From: Planococcus antarcticus DSM 14505
GTDB lineage: Bacteria; Bacillota; Bacilli; Bacillales_A; Planococcaceae
Assembly (NCBI RefSeq): GCF_001687565.2
Contig: NZ_CP016534.2
Location: 3,600,501 to 3,664,500 of the forward strand
Direction of reading: 5' to 3'
Length of the DNA stretch: 64,000 nucleotides
The number at the start of each line of letters is the position of its first letter. The first letter of the stretch is position 1. The translations under genes were made by a program, and so were the position numbers. The notes under the pieces were generated by a model, which was not told the DNA's origin, did not search any database, and saw only the letters and a program-made list of their open reading frames with translations. Below are positions 44,801 through 51,974 of the stretch, in pieces.

Positions 44801-45088
44801 ACTGGAATCATGGAAATCCGAATTCCTTGGATGCTACTGAATGCCAAAGATCCAGCTAAGCGGGAATTTATCGGCAACTTGCAGAAAGACGGCATCGAAG
44901 CTTCCGAAACGATTGGAGGGCTGAATGTTGCAGCAAACTTAACCGGACAAGATGGAAAAACCGTCGAAACCTTCGATGCGGACCAAGTGGCTCAATATAC
45001 ATGGGACACATGGGGTTTGCCACAATCCGAAGAGCGGCTGAAGCAATCGTATTATATTCTTCAGGATATCTTCGGCGACATAAAGTGA
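41888..45088 (+). CDS. Large secreted or membrane-anchored glycoside-hydrolase-like protein
   Basis: 1066 aa. Residues 1-25 form a signal peptide or anchor ([22 protein letters not shown]). Residues 25-360 resemble a Rossmann-like or beta domain ([40 protein letters not shown]). Residues about 395-790 form a TIM-barrel with clan-A hydrolase features: [44 protein letters not shown] with E552 as possible acid/base and [13 protein letters not shown] with E703 as possible nucleophile. The last 270 residues ([13 protein letters not shown] onward) look like a beta-sandwich carbohydrate-binding domain. It converges on the glycosyltransferase gene and is preceded by TATAAT at about 41842. Polysaccharide cleavage, export or modification is inferred; no known family was recognised. 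Confidence 0.75.
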   Translation: [1066 protein letters not shown]

Positions 45089-45200
45089 TGCAAACCAAAC
45101 TATACAAAAAGAAGAAAGTCTTTTACAGTAATGGGTTCCGTCACTTATCGCAAAACTCTACTTTGCATACTAAGTTGCAAGTAAAAATGTATAGAAAATT

Positions 45201-45225
45201 GCGCTGTATTTTGCAGCGCTTTTTG
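45201..45225 (+). terminator. Terminator of the large hydrolase-like gene
   Basis: GCGCTG / CAGCGC stem around TATTTTG, followed by TTTTTG. Confidence 0.65.
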
Positions 45226-45330
45226 TTTGCAAAAAAATAACCCAGTTCAATTAAGAACCGAGTCAAAACTAATATTTTATATCCTCTTCAACTAAAGCAC
45301 CAGATTGTTTAAGTACATGATTGCACAAAC

Positions 45331-45708
45331 TTAATTTGCTTCTTCCCATTTATCGGAAATAATAGCTTTAATAAACTTTCCTTCTTGGATTTTTACAGCT
45401 ATTGCTTCCTCTTGGTTAATATCGGTGATTTCATAATACTTTGTTCCTTCTTCATATTTATTAGAGAAGTTCCCACTTGTGTCAGAACTTTCTTGGTCAT
45501 AATAGGAAGTAACTTCGCCAATTTTAGCACCTATTTTTTCTTCTTTAACTTCCTCTTCTGTAACAACATAATTTCCATTCTCCCATTTAACGAATGAATA
45601 AACCCATGCATTGGAGGTTTGTATTTCATTCTCTGAATCTCTATCAACAAAAGAGCAACCTGTTACTGTAAGAAATCCAAAAATCATTACTAATAAAATC
45701 TTTTTCAT
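45331..45708 (-). CDS. Small lipoprotein of unknown function
   Basis: 125 aa with a lipoprotein signal (MKKILLVMIFGFLTVTGC, lipobox TVTGC) and an acidic mature domain (NAWVYSFVKWENGNYVVTEEEVKEEKIGAKIGEVTSYYDQESSDTSGNFSNKYEEGTKYYEI). GGAGGTGTATCT precedes ATG. It is more AT-rich than its neighbours, suggesting separate acquisition. No family recognised. Confidence 0.75.
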   Translation of the reverse strand: MKKILLVMIFGFLTVTGCSFVDRDSENEIQTSNAWVYSFVKWENGNYVVTEEEVKEEKIGAKIGEVTSYYDQESSDTSGNFSNKYEEGTKYYEITDINQEEAIAVKIQEGKFIKAIISDKWEEAN

Positions 45709-45827
45709 AGATACACCTCCGATATATTAGACGTTATATTTCTTTTGAAGTTACAATTTTATAGTTTCCCTTAACCTCCCCGATAGTTTAATGTATAGCA
45801 AATTTCGTACTGATTTGTAATAGAAAA

Positions 45828-45859
45828 TGCAGGGATACAACAGCTGTTGTATCCCTGCA
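45828..45859. repeat. Perfect 32-bp palindrome
   Basis: TGCAGGGATACAACAG followed directly by its reverse complement, without loop. It may be a terminator for a plus-strand transcript (no T-run) or a dyad binding site upstream of the lipoprotein gene. Confidence 0.6.
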
Positions 45860-45903
45860 AATTTAATGTAATTTTTACATAAGACCCTTTTATATCAACA
45901 AAA

Positions 45904-45945
45904 ATTGACTACCAAATCAGCATATAATTTGATAGTCAATTTTAC
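45904..45945 (-). terminator. Terminator of the glycosyltransferase operon
   Basis: ATTGACTACCAAAT and ATTTGATAGTCAAT arms; the minus-strand reading ends in TTTTTG, 45 bp beyond the glycosyltransferase stop. Confidence 0.7.
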
Positions 45946-45989
45946 TTACATTTTTAATGTTTGCGATAGGTAACAGAACCCGTTACGTT

Positions 45990-47429
45990 TTACAGACTTC
46001 CTTCTTTTTGTTCGTCATCTGAGAAGACACCTTTCCGTTCCATGTCTCCCCATACTGATTTTTTCTTGAAAGCGTAAAACAGACCTTGCACACGCCAGAA
46101 ATTCATCAGAATACGGTACCAAAACGTCTCCGTCAGTGCATAAGCATAGAGAACGAGGATACTTTTGACGGTTGGATACTTATGATAAGTCCACTCCTCC
46201 AGCAGCACGGCGAGCGCAGACAAAAGGGAACCGTACAGCACCATCACCAACAGCATAATAATGGCAATATCCGTCTCAATAAAGGAGAACGTAAAGCCTC
46301 CGATAATGATGAAATAGCCGATCACTTCAAAGACAGCACTCAACAGTTCAATAAAGACGTAATAAGGCATCGAAAACAACCCGATTCCTCTGTATTTCGG
46401 ATTGAACATCATGCCGCGGTGCGTCCATAACGTTTCTGCAAGGCCTCTTTGCCAGCGGATACGCTGTGCACGCAAGGATGCTACAGTGCTTGGTGCTTCT
46501 GTCCAGCAAACCGGGTCTTGGATGTATTCGATTCGCTGTTTTGATTTTTCATCTTTGATGGATCGGTGCAAACGGACAATCAATTCCATGTCTTCACCGA
46601 CGGTATCAGTTTTATAGCCGCCCACTTTAATGACACGGCTTTTCTCAAAGACACCAAACGCACCCGAAATGATCAGCAGGATATTAACACGACTAAAGCC
46701 AAGGCGTCCGATCAGGAAAGCGCGGAAGTATTCGATAATCTGCATGACTTCCAGTGGCTTTTTCGGCAGCGCCACTTGCTCGATGACACCGCGGTTAATC
46801 TTGCAGCCATTGGCGATTCTTACGGTCCCGCCTGTCGCTGTCACCATCCCGCTGGAATCAACAATCGGTTTCATGGTTTTCAGCAACGCATCCTGTTCCA
46901 AGATCGAATCACCATCAATTGCCGCAAAATACGGATATCTGGAAAAATTGACTCCTGCATTCAAGGCATCCGCCTTCCCGCCATTTTCTTTTTCAATCAA
47001 AAACAAGTTAGGGTGAAGGGTTGAGCGATAGGCCCGCTTAATCTCCCCTGTTTTAAAATAAGTCCGAATAGCCAGCTCAATCGGTTCCATCTTGAATTGG
47101 ACCCGCACTTTGTCACTGGTCCTATCAGTAGAACCGTCATTGACCACAATGATTTCGTATTGAGGATAATTCAAATTCAATAACGAACGGACCGTGCTGA
47201 CTACTCCCGCTTCCTCGTTGTAAGCGGGAACCAGGATGGAAATTGGGTAGGTGTCTTTGTTAATAGACATTTCCTCGATTTGTTCCTGACGGTTCAATTT
47301 TTTCTCTTTGTTTATTTTCGGGCTGGCGACCAGAAAAAGAAGCAAGTAAATCGCTCCAGCGACGAGCATATAACCAATTATTGCCCAGGAAATAATTTCG
47401 ATGAATAATGTGATTCCGGTTCCACTCAT
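45990..47429 (-). CDS. Processive family-2 glycosyltransferase (exopolysaccharide synthase-like)
   Basis: 479 aa membrane glycosyltransferase resembling IcaA/PgaC and cellulose or hyaluronan synthases. TM1 is at residues 8-35. The GT-A domain has D98 in VVNDGSTD, the DxD at 172-174 (AIDGDS), GED at 278-280 and Q322-RIRW, the Q(Q/R)xRW motif of processive synthases. Three to four TM segments follow (about 350-450). It probably polymerises a nucleotide-sugar into an extracellular polysaccharide; which sugar cannot be told. ATG overlaps the stop of the HEAT-like gene (ATGA), so the two proteins are made together. No deacetylase or ica/pga partner genes are adjacent. Confidence 0.87.
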   Translation of the reverse strand: MSGTGITLFIEIISWAIIGYMLVAGAIYLLLFLVASPKINKEKKLNRQEQIEEMSINKDTYPISILVPAYNEEAGVVSTVRSLLNLNYPQYEIIVVNDGSTDRTSDKVRVQFKMEPIELAIRTYFKTGEIKRAYRSTLHPNLFLIEKENGGKADALNAGVNFSRYPYFAAIDGDSILEQDALLKTMKPIVDSSGMVTATGGTVRIANGCKINRGVIEQVALPKKPLEVMQIIEYFRAFLIGRLGFSRVNILLIISGAFGVFEKSRVIKVGGYKTDTVGEDMELIVRLHRSIKDEKSKQRIEYIQDPVCWTEAPSTVASLRAQRIRWQRGLAETLWTHRGMMFNPKYRGIGLFSMPYYVFIELLSAVFEVIGYFIIIGGFTFSFIETDIAIIMLLVMVLYGSLLSALAVLLEEWTYHKYPTVKSILVLYAYALTETFWYRILMNFWRVQGLFYAFKKKSVWGDMERKGVFSDDEQKEGSL

Positions 47430-48472
47430 GTGAGGTTCCCGCCTCCCCTTGTCAGCATATGTTTGGCGATATCCCTGGCATATGCATCCGTGTGATCAGT
47501 CACCACCTGCTCAAGCATTGTGTTACCTCCTTTAAAGACTTTGATGTTTTCAGCACCCGCAAAACGTACCCACCACACATTGTCCGACAGCAGGTCGACC
47601 AGATTTTGTTTATATTGCTCAAAATGACATGCGCCCGTTAGCTTAGCTGCGTACATCCGCTCTTGCCAGTATTCCGAATCAAAGAATTCCGGAAGAATAG
47701 CAGGGTTTGCCATTTTTTTGTAATCGCACAAACTGCTCATGGCCTTCAAGCGGACTTCCTTGCGCTCATCCCTCAGCTTCTTTTCGACAAATGGGAAGAG
47801 CATATCAATCTGGTGTTCTCCGCTGAATGTGATGAAGGCGTGAAGCATATTTTCTGAAATGTCCTCTTTTAATTGCATCCGATCCAGCGTCGTCTTTAAT
47901 AAATTCTCATCCAGACGGTACAGCAATTCCTTGATCATACCAAATGACAATTCGCCGCTCTCGATGGCCGCATTCATCAGCCGCACTTCCTGCAATGTCG
48001 CGCAGACACGGATGCATTGACGAAACTCTTCATCCCGTTTGCTGATTTTCATGAAATGCTGATAAACATCTTCTTTCAAAGAAAAAAGCCGAAAGTCTTC
48101 GATAAAATACAAGGCATTGATGCGCTCTGCCCATTGCCCTTTCTTTAAGGCACGGCGGTAATACTCCGCTAAATGTTTGTCTGCTAGGAGGTGAATTCTT
48201 GCTTTCTGTTCTTCCTGAAAATTTTCACCTAAAAATTCATCAAGCATGGTTTCCATGAATCTGAAATGATTTTTCTTTGCAGTAGGCAAAGTTGGTTCAA
48301 CCCGCTTTGTCCCTTCTATATATTTCCTGAAGTCAGGCTTTAGCGTTTCCATCGTTTTTCTTATCTCATTTTCTGCAGCTAAATTTTTCATTTTCCAGCC
48401 AATTAGCAAAGCTAAAATCAGCAATTGAATGCCCAACAAACTGAAGACGACCCATATAAAAATTTCTATCAT
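47426..48472 (-). CDS. Membrane-anchored HEAT-repeat-like protein coupled to the glycosyltransferase
   Basis: 348 aa from ATG at 48472, preceded by AAAAGGAGATTTTTTTT; the longer frame to 48541 starts before this site. One N-terminal TM helix (IEIFIWVVFSLLGIQLLILALLIGW) is followed by a cytoplasmic all-helical region with repeated pairs such as ERKEVRLKAMSSLCDYKKMANPAILPEFFDSEYWQERMYAAKLTGACHFEQYKQNLVDLLSDNVWWVRFAGAENI, typical of HEAT/Armadillo solenoids. Stop/start overlap with the synthase suggests a scaffold or regulatory subunit of the polysaccharide machine. Not a recognised co-polymerase family. Confidence 0.75.
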   Translation of the reverse strand: MIEIFIWVVFSLLGIQLLILALLIGWKMKNLAAENEIRKTMETLKPDFRKYIEGTKRVEPTLPTAKKNHFRFMETMLDEFLGENFQEEQKARIHLLADKHLAEYYRRALKKGQWAERINALYFIEDFRLFSLKEDVYQHFMKISKRDEEFRQCIRVCATLQEVRLMNAAIESGELSFGMIKELLYRLDENLLKTTLDRMQLKEDISENMLHAFITFSGEHQIDMLFPFVEKKLRDERKEVRLKAMSSLCDYKKMANPAILPEFFDSEYWQERMYAAKLTGACHFEQYKQNLVDLLSDNVWWVRFAGAENIKVFKGGNTMLEQVVTDHTDAYARDIAKHMLTRGGGNLT

Positions 48473-48562
48473 AAAAAAAATCTCCTTTTCAGAGCCATCT
48501 TGTATCATTTTTATTTCATACAAATATTTCAAAAAAATCATGATAGCTGATAATTTATGGAT

Positions 48563-48568
48563 ATTATA
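48563..48568 (-). promoter_or_regulatory. Possible -10 box upstream of the HEAT-like gene
   Basis: TATAAT on the minus strand, about 90 nt before the start, just downstream of the 48600-48640 terminator. No convincing -35 box was seen. It suggests that the HEAT-glycosyltransferase pair can be transcribed separately from the c-di-GMP-controlled gene upstream. Confidence 0.4.
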
Positions 48569-48591
48569 CCATATTTCATCTCTTTTAACTG

Positions 48592-48641
48592 GTAGAAAAA
48601 AACAGCAAAGTTCAGCCGAACGGGCCCCCCTTGCTGTTTAA
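48592..48641 (-). terminator. Terminator-like hairpin within the exopolysaccharide region
   Basis: Minus-strand AACAGCAAGG...CTTTGCTGTT stem with inner GTTCGGCTGAAC pairing, followed by TTTTTTTC. It lies at the downstream border of the tandem repeat. Confidence 0.65.
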
Positions 48642-48953
48642 CGTCTTTTTATCCTGTCTCAACGGAAAGGCTATCACCAACTTTTCAAGTAGGAGATTCA
48701 TTGTCCGTAAAAGTCCGATTGGATCGGGCCGGCAGGATGTCAGTTACATAGACATTGCCGCAGGACGCGGCGTTCTTAGTCTATGTTCTTCTTTTCCTCA
48801 ATGGATAGTGCCCATTGAGTGAAGTTTCTCTTTATCCCGCTTTAACGGTCAGTACGACTCCCTCTCTTCAAGTGGGAGTCACTGTCCGTAAAAGTCCGAT
48901 TGGATCAACTAACACTCAATGGATAGTGCCCATTGAGTGAAGTTTCTCTTTAT
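48642..48953. repeat. Two tandem copies of a structured repeat
   Basis: A 39-bp segment beginning CTCAATGGATAGTGCCCATT occurs identically at 48797-48835 and 48915-48953; a 24-bp segment containing GTCCGTAAAAGTCCGATTGG occurs at 48702-48725 and 48883-48906. Each unit also has hairpins: ACTCAATGG/CCCATTGAGT, GACTCCC/GGGAGTC in the second copy and ACATAGAC...GTCTATGT in the first. The last copy runs to the stop codon of the TIM-barrel gene. No protein is encoded. Confidence 0.8.
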
Positions 48954-49819
48954 GGGGACATCGTTTTCCAGCTGTCTACGTGGTGGATGGCGATGCCGCC
49001 AAATCCTTTTGATTCGGCATAATAGGCGGATACTGCAGCTAGTTCTCCGTCCATGAAGGCTTCTCCTTCTTCATAGAAAGAAATGCCATCCCCTTCATCG
49101 GTTTGGCCTGTTTCAACTCCCACCACTACTCTTTTGCCATACTTTTCTCCATAGGCGATTTCATTTTTCACGAGCTCCATGATCCTAGCTGCCGAATCGC
49201 GATAGGCCATCAAGGTGACGCTGTGCGTGTTGGCGATCACCCATTTGGCGAGTACGCCGTTGCCATAGGTATTTTTATAAGAGATTTCATCGAACCAGAA
49301 AGGCAAATCTGCCTCGAGCGGCAAGTTCAATGCAGCCGTGCTGGTTTTGGCTTTCATCAGCAGAGCTTGATAAGACTTGACTGTCGCTGCCCGATTGGTA
49401 TTCCATCCGCTGTACAGATATGGCTCTACGTCCAGGTGGACACCAGCAAATTTTTGATCCGGCGCAGATCCTTGCTGATAAACCGATAACCAAGACATCA
49501 ACCGATCCTGTTTGCTAAAGCCTTTTGGCGCTACCCAATCAGCAGCTCCGTCCAATGCATAGATGGCCATGCCGACAACTCCCGCTTTTTCGATAAAGCT
49601 TCGATAAACACTGACCGGAATATCGGCATCAATCTGCACGTAGACTTTATTGACATCTTTACTTTCCAAAAAAGCGAGTGTGCCCGCTTCATCGCTGTAG
49701 ATCATCCATGGATTCCATAACCAGGTGGCTTTTACATCCATCTCGGCAGCTTGTGCATCAAAACCATTTTGTGTCAGCATAAACAACAACCATACACCCG
49801 CCATCATTAGTTTTTTCAT
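48950..49819 (-). CDS. Secreted TIM-barrel protein, putative glycoside hydrolase, under c-di-GMP control
   Basis: 289 aa with a signal peptide (MKKLMMAGVWLLFMLTQNGFDAQA). The mature part reads as a TIM barrel: WLWNPWMIYSDEAGTLAFLESKDVNKVYVQIDADI, FAGVHLDVEPYLYSGWNTN with D130-x-E132 placed as in GH18-like active sites, PLEADLPFWFDEI, SVTLMAYRDSA (GH18-like MAYD position) and GKRVVVGVETG. No family assigned. GGGAGGATACGGGGAA precedes ATG and lies directly after a class I c-di-GMP aptamer. The stop codon is within a repeat, so the C-terminus may have been trimmed. Confidence 0.8.
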   Translation of the reverse strand: MKKLMMAGVWLLFMLTQNGFDAQAAEMDVKATWLWNPWMIYSDEAGTLAFLESKDVNKVYVQIDADIPVSVYRSFIEKAGVVGMAIYALDGAADWVAPKGFSKQDRLMSWLSVYQQGSAPDQKFAGVHLDVEPYLYSGWNTNRAATVKSYQALLMKAKTSTAALNLPLEADLPFWFDEISYKNTYGNGVLAKWVIANTHSVTLMAYRDSAARIMELVKNEIAYGEKYGKRVVVGVETGQTDEGDGISFYEEGEAFMDGELAAVSAYYAESKGFGGIAIHHVDSWKTMSP

Positions 49820-49861
49820 TTCCCCGTATCCTCCCGTTCTGTCAGCCGTGGCTCATAGAAC

Positions 49862-49946
49862 GAGACCCAGGCAACCTGGCAACCTTGCGTTTTTCAACGG
49901 TTAGGCTCATGGCTTTGCGTCCTTCCCTTTCGGTGAAGTTTGCCTT
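49862..49946 (-). promoter_or_regulatory. Class I cyclic di-GMP (GEMM-I) riboswitch
   Basis: On the minus strand the core elements appear in order: GGCAAAC, a hairpin with GAAA tetraloop (TTCACCGAAAGGGAAGG), the invariant GACGCAAAGCC, GCCTAA, a second hairpin arm, and GGTTGCCAGGTTGCCTGGG, which contains the tetraloop-receptor side and P1 return strand. The aptamer starts about ten bases after a TATAAT (49967-49962). No terminator follows; instead CGTTCT can pair with AGAACG just before the GGGAGG ribosome site, suggesting translational control. Confidence 0.93.
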
Positions 49947-50079
49947 TTTCAGATTTTCATTATTATATGTCAAATAATTCAATTACGCTATCTTTTTTTT
50001 ACCCCTTTTCAAAATGAAGATTTAACGCAATAATCAACAATAGGATTTCTGTATTTCCTGAACAAAAGGAGTGAACCAT

Positions 50080-51438
50080 ATGTCCGTAGCATTGCTTGAA
50101 GACGAAATCACATTGGCTTTGATAAAGGCCTTAAAAGAAGGCAAGATAAATGAATTTCAGGACATCCTGGAAGAACTTCAGCCATATGATATGGCCATAC
50201 AGTACCGGCATCTGCCGGACAAGCACCGCAATAAATTCCTGCTGTTTCTGACAATACGCCAATTGACGGAAGTGATGCAGGAACTCTCCAAAAATGAGCA
50301 GATCGATATTCTCCACAAATTGGGGCTGGAAAAATCGGCAAAAGTCCTTGACCGTATGGACAATGACGACTTAGCGTTGCTGTTGGCCGATTTGGAACCC
50401 GAACGAATCGAAGAGCTACTGTCGCAGATCAATCAGGACGATTCCAGATTTGTCCAAAACACCATGACTTACCCCCCTGAAACTGCCGGCCGTCTGATGA
50501 ATAACCGCTATGTGTGGATTCCACGCCATTACACAATTCGGGAAGCCGTCGACAAAATTAAGCATTTTGCCGAATTAGCGGAATACCTAAACTACCTTTA
50601 TGTCGTAGATGAGGACAAGAAATTGGTAGGCGTCGTCTCCTATAAGGATTTGATCCTCGGAAATCTTGAAGACAAAATTGAGGAAGTCATGTACAACCGC
50701 GTCGTGAAAGCCGACGTATTGACCGACCAGGAAGACGCGGCCCAATTGATCAGCCGTTATGATTTTGTCACGCTTCCGATTGTGGAAAAAGACAATACCC
50801 TCGCAGGGGTGATAACGGTCGATGATGTCATCGATGTCGTTATGCAGGAAGCAAATGAAGATATCGAAAAACTATCGGCTTCGGGTAAATCAATCGACTT
50901 TAACACTCCAGCATTAACTGCAGCGTATCGCCGCTTGCCCTGGCTCATTCTTCTGCTGTTTATCGGCCTGTTTTCCGGCGGCATCATCAGCCGTTTTGAA
51001 AATACATTGCAGACAGTAGTTGCTTTGACGTTCTTTATGCCGATGATTGCCGGCATGACAGGAAACACTGGGACCCAGTCACTGTCCGTTGTGGTCCGTG
51101 GACTGGCTTCACAAAAGCTGGACTACAAGCAAACCATCCAGCTGATCATCAGGGAATTATGGGTCGGCATCATCATCGGCGCCATCTGTTCTGTACTCAT
51201 CTTATTAATAGCGTATGTATGGCAAGGCAATTTTGTGCTGGGCATAGTGGTCGGCAGTTCCCTGCTAATGACTTTAATCATTGGTACGTTAGCCGGAACC
51301 ATTATTCCTCTTGTGCTTTATCGATTCAATATCGATCCAGCGGTGGCATCCGGCCCTCTAATTACGACCATCAATGATATCCTGTCGTTGCTGATTTATT
51401 TCGGCATGGCGACCCTGTTTATTTCTCAATTGATGTAA
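50080..51438 (+). CDS. mgtE: Magnesium transporter MgtE
   Basis: 452 aa from ATG at 50080, nine bases after AAAAGGA (GTG at 50071 is too close to that site). An N-terminal superhelical domain (IQYRHLPDKHRNKFLLFLTIRQLTEVMQELS; VLDRMDNDDLALLLADLEPERIEELLSQI) is followed by paired CBS domains (about 135-255) and five TM segments with FFMPMIAGMTGNTGTQSLSVVVRGLA and the C-terminal VASGPLITTINDILSLLIYFGMATL. Mg2+ binding at the domain interface closes the channel. The upstream gap is too short for an M-box riboswitch. Confidence 0.95.
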   Translation: MSVALLEDEITLALIKALKEGKINEFQDILEELQPYDMAIQYRHLPDKHRNKFLLFLTIRQLTEVMQELSKNEQIDILHKLGLEKSAKVLDRMDNDDLALLLADLEPERIEELLSQINQDDSRFVQNTMTYPPETAGRLMNNRYVWIPRHYTIREAVDKIKHFAELAEYLNYLYVVDEDKKLVGVVSYKDLILGNLEDKIEEVMYNRVVKADVLTDQEDAAQLISRYDFVTLPIVEKDNTLAGVITVDDVIDVVMQEANEDIEKLSASGKSIDFNTPALTAAYRRLPWLILLLFIGLFSGGIISRFENTLQTVVALTFFMPMIAGMTGNTGTQSLSVVVRGLASQKLDYKQTIQLIIRELWVGIIIGAICSVLILLIAYVWQGNFVLGIVVGSSLLMTLIIGTLAGTIIPLVLYRFNIDPAVASGPLITTINDILSLLIYFGMATLFISQLM

Positions 51439-51515
51439 TTCATTTTTTCAAGCAATTGTCTTTATTCATAGTAAGTTACTCTGTATAATAGGTGATAATG
51501 TTAGGAGGCGAGTGC

Positions 51516-51920
51516 ATGACAATCCCGAAACCCCTTGTCCAAACCAATCAAACTTTTATCGTCGTCACGGTGTTAGCAGCGCTCTTGCTCCATCCAGCCA
51601 TTCTGCTATTGCCGTTTGCTGTTGGCGTTTATACATTGATTACAAAGAAAAATCCAGTGATCCTCTTCAGCCGACGCTTTTTGAAAAAACCGATGGCGGA
51701 TTATCAACAGGAAGATAAAGATCAGCAACTGTTCAACCAATGGATTGCGACGATTTGTTTAGGGATGTCGCTCGTCTTCTTCTCAATCGATATTCCATCC
51801 CTTGCCTACGCTTTTAGCATACTGGTCATTATTGCAGCTGGAGTTGCGCTCATGGGCTATTGCATCGGCTGCACTGTCCGTTACCGCTATATGATGTGGA
51901 AGCACAATCGAACAGCATAA
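51516..51920 (+). CDS. DUF4395-family membrane protein
   Basis: 134 aa from ATG at 51516 behind TAGGAGGCGAGTGC. MTIPKPLVQTNQTFIVVTVLAALLLHPAILLLPFAVGVYTLI opens as in DUF4395 proteins, which have about four TM segments; here TM segments lie near 15-45, 80-100 and 100-120. A CxxGC motif (GYCIGCTVRY) near the C-terminus is also seen in the family, which is often found with thiol-disulfide proteins. Function unknown. Own terminator. Confidence 0.82.
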   Translation: MTIPKPLVQTNQTFIVVTVLAALLLHPAILLLPFAVGVYTLITKKNPVILFSRRFLKKPMADYQQEDKDQQLFNQWIATICLGMSLVFFSIDIPSLAYAFSILVIIAAGVALMGYCIGCTVRYRYMMWKHNRTA

Positions 51921-51924
51921 AGAA

Positions 51925-51957
51925 AAAAGACCGGAAGCAATCGCTTCCGGTCTTTTC
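51925..51957. terminator. Bidirectional terminator
   Basis: AAAAGACCGGAAGC / GCTTCCGGTCTTTT with a four-base loop between the convergent DUF4395 and proA genes. Confidence 0.9.
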
Positions 51958-51974
51958 TATCTATAGCAAAATCG

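Noticed and set aside
48602..48950. Second riboswitch upstream of the HEAT-like gene
   Set aside because: The structured sequence consists of two tandem copies of a repeat and matches no aptamer core I know; it is listed as a repeat.
49950..50079. M-box (magnesium) riboswitch before mgtE
   Set aside because: The gap is too short and AT-rich, and is shared with the promoter of the c-di-GMP riboswitch on the other strand.
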